A DNA stretch of 11,970 nucleotides from Pseudomonadota bacterium (GCA_023417665.1 JAEZFA010000181.1:1-11970); one strand, 5' to 3'. Positions 1 to 6,455 are shown, numbered from the stretch's first letter. The notes: generated by a model from the letters alone, not told the origin. Numbers and translations: made by a program.

Positions 1-13
1 CAATACGGGCCAT
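1..13 (-). CDS. rpoH: Start of probable RNA polymerase sigma-32 factor RpoH (truncated by window edge)
   Basis: Only the start codon and three further codons are inside the window, reading M-A-R-I on the minus strand. An AAGGGA Shine-Dalgarno sits about 5 bases upstream. The identity is inferred from three things. RpoH proteins of Rhizobiales commonly begin M-A-R, as I recall. The gene lies directly downstream of rluD on the same strand, a common arrangement in this order. A sigma32-like promoter precedes it, which fits the known autoregulation of rpoH in alphaproteobacteria. Four residues cannot prove identity, so the call rests on context. Confidence 0.5.
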
Positions 14-58
14 TGAAGTCCCTTCTTTCTGGGCCCCCGGGTTCGGCGGGCCACTTCA
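14..58 (-). promoter_or_regulatory. Possible SD-sequestering leader hairpin of the rpoH mRNA
   Basis: In the mRNA, the bases immediately before the ATG read GGGACTTCA. They can pair with an upstream TGAAGT-GG-CCC (plus-strand 48-58) over nine base pairs with a two-base bulge, which buries the AAGGGA ribosome binding site. A competing inner stem GGCCC/GGGCC (plus-strand 48-52 with 31-35) would instead leave the SD in a bulge while keeping the TGAAGT/ACTTCA clamp. A weak, bulged anti-SD stem is what an RNA thermometer looks like, and rpoH translation is thermally controlled in some bacteria. The pairing is seen in the sequence; the thermometer role is inferred. Confidence 0.35.
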
Positions 59-90
59 GCCGCTGCCGAAATCCGGCCAGCGGTAACTCG

Positions 91-121
91 CAAATATAGG
101 AACGCATCGGGCGGCTTTAAG
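91..121 (-). promoter_or_regulatory. Sigma32-type (heat-shock) promoter for rpoH
   Basis: The minus strand reads CTTA-N17-CCTATATTTG, with the -35 at 118-121 and the -10 at 91-100. The published alphaproteobacterial heat-shock consensus is CTTG-N17/18-CYTATNTNNG. All fixed -10 positions match, the spacing is exact, and one -35 base differs (A for G). Transcription would begin near position 84, giving a leader of about 70 nt before the probable rpoH start. The same block also reads as a moderate sigma70-like promoter (TTAAAG-N16-TATATT), so dual recognition is possible. Confidence 0.5.
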
Positions 122-161
122 GTGCCGCAAATGAAATATTTTTAACCCGGCGATGCGCCGC

Positions 162-1163
162 TCAGGGCTTTTTGAAAGATTTCTCCAGTGCGGCGAGCGC
201 TTTGGGTAATTTGCTTTCAAACGACAGCAATTTGCCCGTCCGCGGATGTGAAAAAGCGAGGCGGAAGGCGTGGAGTGCCTGCCGATTGAGCGCTTTCAGG
301 GCGGCCTGCGCCGGCTTCGGCAGGAGTGCCGCCTTCGACTGGAAGCCCGCGCCGTAAACCGCATCGCCGAGGAGCGGATGTCCGCTGCGGGCGAGATGCA
401 CGCGGATCTGGTGCGTGCGGCCGGTCTCGAGTTCACATTCGATCAGGCTCGCGACGGGCTTGTCGTCGGTGCCGGGATAGCTGCTTCGCGTCTGGTAATG
501 CGTGATCGCTTCCTTGCCGCCCTTGCGTACCGCCATCTTCACGCGCGAGCGCGGATCGCGGGCGATCGGCGCGTCGATGGTGCCGCGCTCGGGCTTCGGC
601 GCTCCCCAGACGAAAGCCAGATAGCCGCGCGACAGATCGCCGGTGCGGCCATGATCGGCGAACTGTTCCGAAAGCGAGCGATGCGCCTTGTCGTTCTTGG
701 CGACCACCAGAAGGCCGCTGGTATCCTTGTCGAGACGATGGACGATGCCAGGGCGCTTCTCGCCGCCGATGCCCGAAAGCGAATCGCCGCAATGCGCGAT
801 CAGCGCGTTCACAAGCGTGCCGGTGCGGTTGCCCGCGGCCGGATGCACGACGAGGCCTGCGGGCTTGTCGAGCACGATCACGTCCTTGTCCTCGTAGACG
901 ATATCGAGCGGGATTTTCTCCGCCGCAGGCTTCGCGGGCTCCGCTTCCGGCACGCGCAGCGCGATCTCGTCGCCCGCGTTGACCCTGTATTCGGGGTCTC
1001 TTACTGTCCGGCCGCTTACTTCGACTTCGCCTTCGAGGATCAGGTTTTTCAGCCGCGTGCGGCTCAGTTCCGTGATCCGGCCGGCAAGAAAGCGGTCGAG
1101 ACGCGCGCCTTTATCCTCCGCGGCTGCGGAAACCTCGAAACGCTGACCGTTTTCTTTTGTCAT
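162..1163 (-). CDS. rluD: 23S rRNA pseudouridine synthase, RluD/RluA family
   Basis: This cytoplasmic enzyme isomerises specific uridines of 23S rRNA to pseudouridine; RluD targets helix 69. The 333-residue protein has an S4 RNA-binding domain at about residues 20-66 (beginning RLDRFLA), then the catalytic domain. The family signature HRLDKDTSG is at 142-150 with catalytic Asp145, and a second conserved motif GRTHQIRVH is at 248-256. Length and order are typical. The frame stays open for 46 codons upstream of the chosen ATG, but that extension is antisense to the neighbouring gene and unlike the family. An SD-like GGAGGG lies about 21 bases upstream of this ATG, and in-frame TTG codons at 1172 and 1178 sit closer to it, so a few extra residues are possible. 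The gene lies upstream of the probable rpoH on the same strand. RluD rather than RluC or RluA is inferred from the S4 domain and the context. Confidence 0.93.
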   Translation of the reverse strand: MTKENGQRFEVSAAAEDKGARLDRFLAGRITELSRTRLKNLILEGEVEVSGRTVRDPEYRVNAGDEIALRVPEAEPAKPAAEKIPLDIVYEDKDVIVLDKPAGLVVHPAAGNRTGTLVNALIAHCGDSLSGIGGEKRPGIVHRLDKDTSGLLVVAKNDKAHRSLSEQFADHGRTGDLSRGYLAFVWGAPKPERGTIDAPIARDPRSRVKMAVRKGGKEAITHYQTRSSYPGTDDKPVASLIECELETGRTHQIRVHLARSGHPLLGDAVYGAGFQSKAALLPKPAQAALKALNRQALHAFRLAFSHPRTGKLLSFESKLPKALAALEKSFKKP

Positions 1164-1524
1164 GGCTGCCAAGAACAAGAATCCCTCCACGGAAGATAGC
1201 GAAGTTCCGCTCGATCCGCAGCAGGAAGCGATCGTCCGCAAGCTCAAGCGCATGGCGATCGTGTCGACCGCAATCATGGTTGCGGGCGTGCTCGCAATCA
1301 TCGGCGTGATCGTCTATCGCCTGTCCAATCCCGCGCCGGTGCCGAAGGCGGCGCCCGTTCCCGCGATCACCAACGCGCTGCCCAAGGGCTCCAGAATCGT
1401 TTCGACGGTCGTGAGCGACGGGCGCATCGTCGTCACCATCGAGCGGGACGGCGTGACCGAAATGCGCGTGTTCGATCTCTTGACCCTGCAACTGCGCGGC
1501 ACGCTGCGGCTGGAGCCGCAATAG
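1162..1524 (+). CDS. Small single-pass membrane protein, DUF6476-like
   Basis: A 120-residue protein of unknown function. It has a charged N-terminal cytoplasmic stretch (about 1-30), one hydrophobic helix at about 32-53, a Pro/Ala-rich linker (about 57-74), and a C-terminal segment of about 45 residues that looks beta-rich (GSRIVSTVVSDGRIVVTIER onward). From memory it resembles the DUF6476 family found next to rluD in Rhizobiales; I could not check this. Positive residues flanking the helix (VRKLKRM before it, only YRL after) suggest an inside-to-outside orientation with the C-terminus in the periplasm. Its ATG overlaps the rluD ATG on the opposite strand by two bases, so its promoter and leader must lie inside rluD. 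No good SD is visible. The EamA transporter follows after four bases, so the two are probably co-transcribed. Confidence 0.8.
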   Translation: MAAKNKNPSTEDSEVPLDPQQEAIVRKLKRMAIVSTAIMVAGVLAIIGVIVYRLSNPAPVPKAAPVPAITNALPKGSRIVSTVVSDGRIVVTIERDGVTEMRVFDLLTLQLRGTLRLEPQ

Positions 1525-1528
1525 CCCG

Positions 1529-2371
1529 ATGGACTGGATCGTGTTCCTCGCCGTGCTCGCGGGTGCCGCGATGCATGCGGGATGGAATGCGCTGGTCAAG
1601 ACCGGGCTCGATCGCACCAGTTCGATTTTTCTGCTGGCGTTCATTCAAGGCATCATCAGTCTGCTGCTGTTGCCGTTCTTTGCGTTTCCTTCCGCTTTGA
1701 GCTGGCCGTTCATCGCGGTCTCGGCGGTGCTGCATAGCGGCTACAAGATTTTCCTGATCCGCGCTTACGAGCATGGCGATCTCAGCCAAGTCTATCCGCT
1801 GGCGCGGGGGACGGCGCCGCTCATCGTTGCGATCGTCGGAATCTTCCTGCTTTCTGAAAGCCTGACTGCCACGAAATTCGCCGCTGTCTGCGCGATCGGC
1901 CTCGGCGTGATGCTGATGTCGACCATGCGGGGCAGTGGCGGCGCGCCGATGTCGGCGAAGACGCTTTTCTTTGCGCTCGGTACCGCGCTCTTTACCGCGA
2001 GCTATACGCTGGTCGACGGCGTCGGCGCGCAGCTTTCCGGCACCGCTTCGGGCTTCACGCTCTGGATGTTCGTGGGAGACGGGATATTGATGACGCTTTA
2101 CGCGCTGCTGCTGCGTGGGCGCGGGTTGTTCGCCGCGGCGCGCGGGAACGTGGCGAGCGGGACGGCCGCCGGCGTGCTTTCGCTCGGGTCCTACTGGATC
2201 GCGATCTGGGCATTCACGCTGGCGCCGATTGCGCTGGTCGCGGCGCTCCGCGAAACGAGCGTGCTGTTCGCCATGCTGATCGCGGTGTTCCTTCTCGGCG
2301 AGAAAGCAAGCCCGCGGCGCTGGCTTGCGGCCGGGCTTATCCTCGCGGGGATCGTGCTGATGCGGCTTTGA
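1529..2371 (+). CDS. EamA/DMT-family inner-membrane transporter
   Basis: A 280-residue, strongly hydrophobic protein with about ten predicted membrane helices arranged as two repeats, the layout of the drug/metabolite transporter superfamily (EamA domain). Family-like features are the N-terminal AGAAMHAGWNALVK, the end of the first repeat around LSESLTATKFAAVCAIGLGV, and the end of the second repeat reading VFLLGEKASPRRWLAAGLIL. These proteins export or exchange small metabolites such as amino acids, nucleobases or drugs by secondary transport. The substrate cannot be read from sequence. The gene starts four bases after the stop of the preceding small membrane protein, with a distant GGAG (1512-1515) as the only SD candidate, suggesting translational coupling. 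The tRNA-Glu gene follows 48 bases later. Confidence 0.9.
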   Translation: MDWIVFLAVLAGAAMHAGWNALVKTGLDRTSSIFLLAFIQGIISLLLLPFFAFPSALSWPFIAVSAVLHSGYKIFLIRAYEHGDLSQVYPLARGTAPLIVAIVGIFLLSESLTATKFAAVCAIGLGVMLMSTMRGSGGAPMSAKTLFFALGTALFTASYTLVDGVGAQLSGTASGFTLWMFVGDGILMTLYALLLRGRGLFAAARGNVASGTAAGVLSLGSYWIAIWAFTLAPIALVAALRETSVLFAMLIAVFLLGEKASPRRWLAAGLILAGIVLMRL

Positions 2372-2380
2372 GCTTGCCGC

Positions 2381-2410
2381 TTGCTCGCCTCGCCCGGCCG
2401 CTGCTAGAAC
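2381..2410 (+). promoter_or_regulatory. Candidate sigma70 promoter of tRNA-Glu
   Basis: TTGCTC (2381-2386), an 18-base spacer and TAGAAC (2405-2410) lie in the short gap after the EamA gene. Transcription would begin a few bases before the tRNA. The match is moderate and supported mainly by position. Confidence 0.35.
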
Positions 2411-2419
2411 GGCCCCGAA

Positions 2420-2494
2420 GCTCCCTTCGTCTAGCGGTTAGGACGCGGCCCTCTCAAGGCTGAAACACGGGTTCGATTCCCGTAGGGAGCGCCA
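2420..2494 (+). tRNA. tRNA-Glu (anticodon CTC)
   Basis: A complete cloverleaf is visible. The acceptor stem is GCTCCCT with AGGGAGC. The D arm has stem GTC/GAC around TAGCGGTTAG. The anticodon stem is CGGCC/GGCTG (one G-U pair) with loop CTCTCAA, giving anticodon CTC at positions 34-36. A four-base variable region precedes the T arm ACGGG-TTCGATT-CCCGT. The discriminator is G, and the 3' CCA is encoded. CTC reads the glutamate codon GAG, the preferred one in a high-GC genome. No integrase or attachment-site duplication is seen beside it. Confidence 0.97.
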
Positions 2495-2530
2495 TCCACC
2501 CCTGTCTCATCTATAATAAGAAGGCATTCA

Positions 2531-3544
2531 ATGCGCGTGAATTTGCGGCAGCTGCTGGCCTGTGTGTTTCTGCTGTTCGCGCCGGCAACGGCGTTCTCGG
2601 CCGAGCGCACGATCATCATTCTCGATGCTTCCGGTTCAATGTGGGGCAAGATCGACGGCACCACGAAACTCGAGATCGCCCGGCGCACGCTGCGCAACGT
2701 ATTGCAATCGGTGCCCAGCGATACCGAGCTTGGCCTGATCGCCTACGGTCATCGGGAAAAGGGCAGCTGCGCGGATATCGAACTGGTGGTGCCGCCGGCG
2801 AAGAATACCGCGAAGTCGATTACCACCGCGGTCAACAAGATGAAGTTTCTCGGCCGCACGCCGCTTTCGGCGGCGGTCAAGCAGGCCGCCGAAGAGCTGC
2901 GCGCTCACGAAAACAACGCAAGCGTGATCCTGATCACCGACGGGCTCGAAACCTGCAATGCCGATCCTTGCGCGGTCGCAGCCGAACTGAAGAAGGGCGC
3001 GATCGGCCTCACGGTTCATGTCGTCGGCTTCGGACTGTCGGATGAGGAAGGCAAACAGGTCGCCTGCGTTGCCGAGAATACCGGCGGGAAGTATTTCCCG
3101 GCCTCCGATGCAAAGGGTCTTGAAGATGCGCTGAAGCGAACCGTGGCTGCCGCGCCCCAGCCGAAGCCCGAGCCTGCTCCCGAGCCGAAGCCGCAGTCTG
3201 CGAGCAAGCATCACCCGGGATTGGAGCTGATGCCGAACGTCGCGCTCGAGCCGACGGGACAGAACAACGGGCTCACAGTCGAGCATGTTGCCGAACTCGA
3301 GTTTCCGAACGAAGGCACCGTCGAGCAGTGCAAGGCTTCCTGCGACGGCGACAAGCTCTGTGCGGCTTGGCGCTACGAGCCGAAAGGCTCCTATTTCGTG
3401 AACCATGCGCGCTGCTTCCGTTTCGATTATGCGCTCGAAGCGGACTATCGCTTCTATGATCCGTCGGAAGGCTGGGCATCCGGCATGAAGAAGGATGCGA
3501 AGCTGCTTGTTCGTCCGTTCGATCCTGAAGAGGCGAAGAAGTAG
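2531..3544 (+). CDS. Secreted von Willebrand A-domain protein with C-terminal PAN/apple-like domain
   Basis: A 337-residue protein. Residues 1-24 form a Sec signal peptide (MRVNLRQLLACVFLLF, likely cleaved after AFSA), so it is probably periplasmic or secreted. A VWA domain follows at about 26-205 with an intact metal-binding MIDAS site: DASGS at 32-36, Thr110 in GRTPL, and TDG at 136-138. A Pro/Lys/Glu-rich linker (about 209-224) joins it to a C-terminal domain with cysteines at 267, 271, 277 and 295. The pattern CKASCDGDKLCAAWRY with a later C-F-R-F resembles PAN/apple domains, which bind protein or carbohydrate. The start is supported by AAGAAGG six bases upstream. The gene is monocistronic, with a tRNA upstream and a strong terminator downstream. 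Its ligand is unknown; the signal peptide and VWA calls are firm and the PAN call is probable. Confidence 0.88.
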   Translation: MRVNLRQLLACVFLLFAPATAFSAERTIIILDASGSMWGKIDGTTKLEIARRTLRNVLQSVPSDTELGLIAYGHREKGSCADIELVVPPAKNTAKSITTAVNKMKFLGRTPLSAAVKQAAEELRAHENNASVILITDGLETCNADPCAVAAELKKGAIGLTVHVVGFGLSDEEGKQVACVAENTGGKYFPASDAKGLEDALKRTVAAAPQPKPEPAPEPKPQSASKHHPGLELMPNVALEPTGQNNGLTVEHVAELEFPNEGTVEQCKASCDGDKLCAAWRYEPKGSYFVNHARCFRFDYALEADYRFYDPSEGWASGMKKDAKLLVRPFDPEEAKK

Positions 3545-3582
3545 CGCAAGCGCTGCCGATAGGAAGTGGCGAAAGCCTGTTG

Positions 3583-3617
3583 CCGCCGGCGCTCTCACGC
3601 GCCGGCGGTTTGCTTTT
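3583..3617 (+). terminator. Intrinsic terminator after the secreted VWA gene
   Basis: A perfect ten-base-pair GC stem (CCGCCGGCGC, loop TCTCAC, GCGCCGGCGG) is followed by TTTGCTTTT. It lies 38 bases after the VWA stop and isolates that gene from the downstream MoxR operon. Confidence 0.9.
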
Positions 3618-3784
3618 GAAACGGGAAGACCGGCGCACCCGTCCGCTTCCTCCGGTTGTGTGCAAAATTTCTCTACTTACCGGGTACAACCTGCGCCTGA
3701 ATCTTTGCGCTTCGCACTGGCGCCGCCGGAACACCGTTCCTAGATGGCCGAACTACCCGATTCCGGGTCCGGAGAGCGCTGTCC

Positions 3785-4819
3785 ATGAACGTCGCCGTCA
3801 ATCCTCGCGAAGAGACGATCACGCTGAAGCAGGCCAAGAAGCTCGTGCAATGCATGGCCGGAGAGCAGAGCTTCCTGCTGCTTTCGCCGCCGGGCGTCGG
3901 CAAATCGGAAATGATCTATCAGGCGGCGGCCGAAGCCGGGCTGCCGTGCCGCTCGCTCCTCGGCACCCAGATCGCGCCGGAAGATGTCTCCGGCATCCCG
4001 CGCATCATCGGCGAGCGCTCGGTATTCTGCCCGCCGCGGGTGCTGCTCCCGGAAAATCCCGAGCCGTTCTGTCTCTTTCTCGACGAGCTTCCGGCCTGTG
4101 CGCCCGACGTGCAGAAAGCGTTCTATTCCCTTCTGCTCGAGCGCCGGCTCGGCGAACATGCCCTGCCGCAAGGCACCTGGGTGGTTGCTGCCGGCAATCG
4201 CATGCAGGACCGCGCACTCGTGCGCGCCATGAGTTCGGCCCTCGTGAACCGCGTCACCATCCTGCATCTCCGGGTCGATGCGGAGGAGTGGCTCGCCTGG
4301 GCACAGAAGAATGCGATCCGCGAGGATGTGCGCGCCTTCATCTCCTATATGCCGGACGCCTTGATGCGGCCGGTGCCTTCGGAGCCGGTACCGTTTTCGA
4401 CCCCGCGTGCCTGGGCGCTGTTCGCGCAGGCGCTCGACAAGGCGGAAACCGCAGGCATCCTGAACAACGAAACGCGCCGCGCGCTCGCCTTCGGCCGCTT
4501 GTCGGCGGAAGACGCGGCGGTGTTCTGCGCGCTTGCGGAAGAAGCGATCGGCCGGATGCGGCCGATCGAGGATTACATTGCCTCTCCCGATCTCATGCCA
4601 AAGACCGATGCCGCGCGCTGGTTCATTCTCAACTGCATCCGGCAGAACGTGCGCGAGGGAAAGCTCTCGCACCTGAAGCCCACGGCCGTGAACCGCTTTC
4701 TCGGCAGCCTGCCGCCGGAAGCGCAGCTCACGCTGCTCACCGAACTGGTCGAACCGTGGGGCGCGCTCGGCGCCGACAAGTCGATGTTGAAGCTTCTGAA
4801 GCAGGTCACCGCGATATGA
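3785..4819 (+). CDS. MoxR-family AAA+ ATPase
   Basis: A 344-residue cytoplasmic ATPase. Walker A is SPPGVGKS at 34-41, Walker B is FCLFLDEL at about 95-102, a sensor-1-like VVAAGN is at 133-138, and SSALVNR at 150-156 carries the expected arginine. The C-terminal half (about 205-340) would form the lid and specificity region. MoxR ATPases act as hexameric remodelling machines that work with VWA-domain partners, as in RavA-ViaA, NorQ-NorD and CbbQ-CbbO. The next gene overlaps this stop by ATGA and encodes exactly such a VWA partner, so the two very probably form a complex. GGAGAG lies about eight bases before the ATG. No convincing promoter is visible in the 167 bases after the terminator. The substrate is unknown. 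Confidence 0.92.
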   Translation: MNVAVNPREETITLKQAKKLVQCMAGEQSFLLLSPPGVGKSEMIYQAAAEAGLPCRSLLGTQIAPEDVSGIPRIIGERSVFCPPRVLLPENPEPFCLFLDELPACAPDVQKAFYSLLLERRLGEHALPQGTWVVAAGNRMQDRALVRAMSSALVNRVTILHLRVDAEEWLAWAQKNAIREDVRAFISYMPDALMRPVPSEPVPFSTPRAWALFAQALDKAETAGILNNETRRALAFGRLSAEDAAVFCALAEEAIGRMRPIEDYIASPDLMPKTDAARWFILNCIRQNVREGKLSHLKPTAVNRFLGSLPPEAQLTLLTELVEPWGALGADKSMLKLLKQVTAI

Positions 4820-6072
4820 ACGACGTTCCTTCCGTCGAGGCGACGCTCGCGCGCATCGAGCGAGGGCTTCGCATGGTCACGGTGCCGATGCCGCATCTGG
4901 CGGGTCTCGCGGCGGCCGTGCGCTGCTCGATCGACGACCGCATTCCGACCATGGGCGTGTTCGCTTCTGGCCGGATGATTGCGAACCGGCAGTTCGTGGC
5001 GAAGCTGAAAGAAAACGAACTGATCTTCGTGCTGGCGCACGAGCTTCTGCATCTGGCGCTGCGCACCCATGATCGCGCCAAGGGTTCGGGCCGGCTCGAG
5101 TTCAACTACGCGCATGACTACATCATCAACGACATCCTGCGTGCAGAGCTTGGCTTCACCCATGTACCGGCGGGCGGCCTCGACATGCCGGGCGCGAAGG
5201 AAAAGTCTGCCGAGCAGATCGTTCTTGAAATGCGCAAGGACGGCGACCGGATGCAGTCCAAGACGCAGGTCTGGGACGGCAAGTCGGTCTCCGCGCGCGG
5301 CGCGCTGGGCCAGCAGGGGCAGGGCGGCCAGCAGAGCCCGGACGATGCCGGCGATGTCATGGACGACGCCAAAGAACGCGAGCTTTTCCCCGAGTGCAAA
5401 GGCGGGCAGGCGGCGCAGGCCAAGGACATGCAGGGCCGGGCCGCGAAGGCGCTCGCGCTCGGCAAGGCCATGGGACGGATGCAGGGGCGCGGCGTCGAAA
5501 GCGGCGACGTGACCCAGACCGTCATGGCGCTGCGCGGCATGTACAGGACGCCTTGGGAGGTCGCGCTCCAGAAATGGATCGAATCCGTAGCGCCGGGCGA
5601 GCGGACGTATCTGCGGCCGTCGCGCCGTGCGGTCGCGGGCAGCGACATCGTGCTTGCCGGCCGCAAGCGTGAGTCCTGGATGCTGAACGTCGTGCTCGAT
5701 ACCTCCGGGTCCATGACCGACGAAATCCCGCAGGCGCTCGGCGCGATTGCGGATTTCTGCGAGGCGGTGTCGGTCGATGAAATCCGCCTCGTGCAGTGCG
5801 ACGCCGCCGTCACCGGCGATGAAGTGCTCTCGCCTGAGGTGCTCGCCAACTATCAGGTGAGTGGCTTCGGCGGTAGCGACCTGACCCCCGCGATGGAGGC
5901 GCTCGCGGAGGATGCCCGCGTCACCGCGGCCCTCGTCATTACCGATGGCGACATCGCCTATCCGCCCGAAGAGATGCCCTATGACGTGCTGTGGGTCATC
6001 ACGCCCGGCGCAGGTACCAACTTCAACCCGCCCTATGGGCACGTGATCCGCATGCAGGGAGGCCGCGCATGA
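4816..6072 (+). CDS. DUF2201-type protein: HExxH metallopeptidase-like domain plus VWA domain
   Basis: A 418-residue protein. The N-terminal half carries HELLH at 75-79, followed by His86 and the conserved-looking stretch AHDYIINDIL (99-108), which could supply a further metal ligand. This matches the putative metallopeptidase half of DUF2201 proteins. A low-complexity Gly/Gln-rich linker (about 160-180) leads to a second conserved stretch. The C-terminal VWA-like domain has DTSGSM at 295-300, Thr357 in SDLTPAM, and TDGD at 376-379, so the MIDAS residues are intact. The start is set by the ATGA overlap with the MoxR gene. The open frame extends about 1.2 kb further upstream, but that part is antisense-like shadow over the MoxR gene. 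The pairing suggests an ATPase-driven VWA adaptor that may cleave or bind a substrate. Proteolytic activity is inferred only from HExxH. Confidence 0.9.
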   Translation: MNDVPSVEATLARIERGLRMVTVPMPHLAGLAAAVRCSIDDRIPTMGVFASGRMIANRQFVAKLKENELIFVLAHELLHLALRTHDRAKGSGRLEFNYAHDYIINDILRAELGFTHVPAGGLDMPGAKEKSAEQIVLEMRKDGDRMQSKTQVWDGKSVSARGALGQQGQGGQQSPDDAGDVMDDAKERELFPECKGGQAAQAKDMQGRAAKALALGKAMGRMQGRGVESGDVTQTVMALRGMYRTPWEVALQKWIESVAPGERTYLRPSRRAVAGSDIVLAGRKRESWMLNVVLDTSGSMTDEIPQALGAIADFCEAVSVDEIRLVQCDAAVTGDEVLSPEVLANYQVSGFGGSDLTPAMEALAEDARVTAALVITDGDIAYPPEEMPYDVLWVITPGAGTNFNPPYGHVIRMQGGRA

Positions 6073-6455
6073 AAGTCGTGCAGGAACTTGTCACTTATTT
6101 CGACCGCCGGGGAGCGCTGTCGCAGAAGCAGCTTCGCTCACTGCTTGATCAGGGCTTTCTGGCTGCCGAGGCCCCGCCGAACATGCTCGAGCTCTGCCAC
6201 GACGTGGGTGCGAATTATTACTTCCGCGTCCGTGGCGAAACCGAGGGGCAGGTCTGGGGCACGGATGTCTATACCGGGGACTCCGCGCTTGCTGTCGTCG
6301 CGGTCCATGCGGGGCTGGTCAAGCCGGGCGATACGGCGGTCGTGAAGGTGACGGTGGTGGCGCCGCCGGCGCAGTATCAGGGCAGCATCCGCAACAACAT
6401 CAAGACGCACGATTTCGGGCGCTACGGGACGGCGTTCCGACTTTCGCGGATCTAG
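6069..6455 (+). CDS. Small cytoplasmic LCCL-domain protein
   Basis: A 128-residue protein with no signal peptide or membrane helix. Residues 62-82 (VWGTDVYTGDS then a stretch ending AVHAG) and 103-119 (YQGSIRNNIKTHDFGRY) match the LCCL fold signature, namely V-W-G-t-x-Y-t-x-D-S, A-x-H-A-G and Y-x-G-S-x-R-N. The N-terminal 40 residues (KVVQELVTYFDRRGALSQKQ onward) are helical and may be a small partner-binding or winged-helix-like module. LCCL domains are best known from extracellular animal proteins such as cochlin and Limulus factor C, where cysteines stabilise them. Here the cysteine expected after D-S is absent, which suits a cytoplasmic protein. The start overlaps the DUF2201 stop by ATGA. 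The role is unknown; it may be a substrate or an adaptor of the ATPase-VWA pair. Confidence 0.88.
   Translation: MKVVQELVTYFDRRGALSQKQLRSLLDQGFLAAEAPPNMLELCHDVGANYYFRVRGETEGQVWGTDVYTGDSALAVVAVHAGLVKPGDTAVVKVTVVAPPAQYQGSIRNNIKTHDFGRYGTAFRLSRI

Noticed and set aside
140..160. CGGCG-CAT-CGCCG hairpin after rluD as a terminator
   Set aside because: Only five base pairs, followed by GGTTAAAAATATTT without a clean U-tract; too weak to call.
1164..1301. 46-codon upstream extension of the rluD frame
   Set aside because: It is antisense to the DUF6476-like gene and has no resemblance to RluD N-termini; the family starts near the chosen ATG.
2420..2494. tRNA-Glu as an integration site of a mobile element
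   Set aside because: No integrase, no direct repeat of the tRNA 3' end and no change in composition are visible nearby.
2512..2517. Perfect TATAAT just before the secreted VWA gene
   Set aside because: Transcription from it would start at about 2524, cutting off the AAGAAGG ribosome binding site, and the -35 position falls in the 3' end of the tRNA with no TTGACA-like sequence.
3580..4815. Open frame running into the DUF2201 gene, giving an 830-residue protein
   Set aside because: The added part is Arg/Ala-rich low-complexity shadow over the MoxR gene, and ATGA at 4816 is a clear start.
4573..6042. 489-codon minus-strand open frame opposite the MoxR/DUF2201 genes
   Set aside because: It is antisense to well-supported genes and has the biased composition (Arg, His, Ala) of a GC-rich shadow frame.
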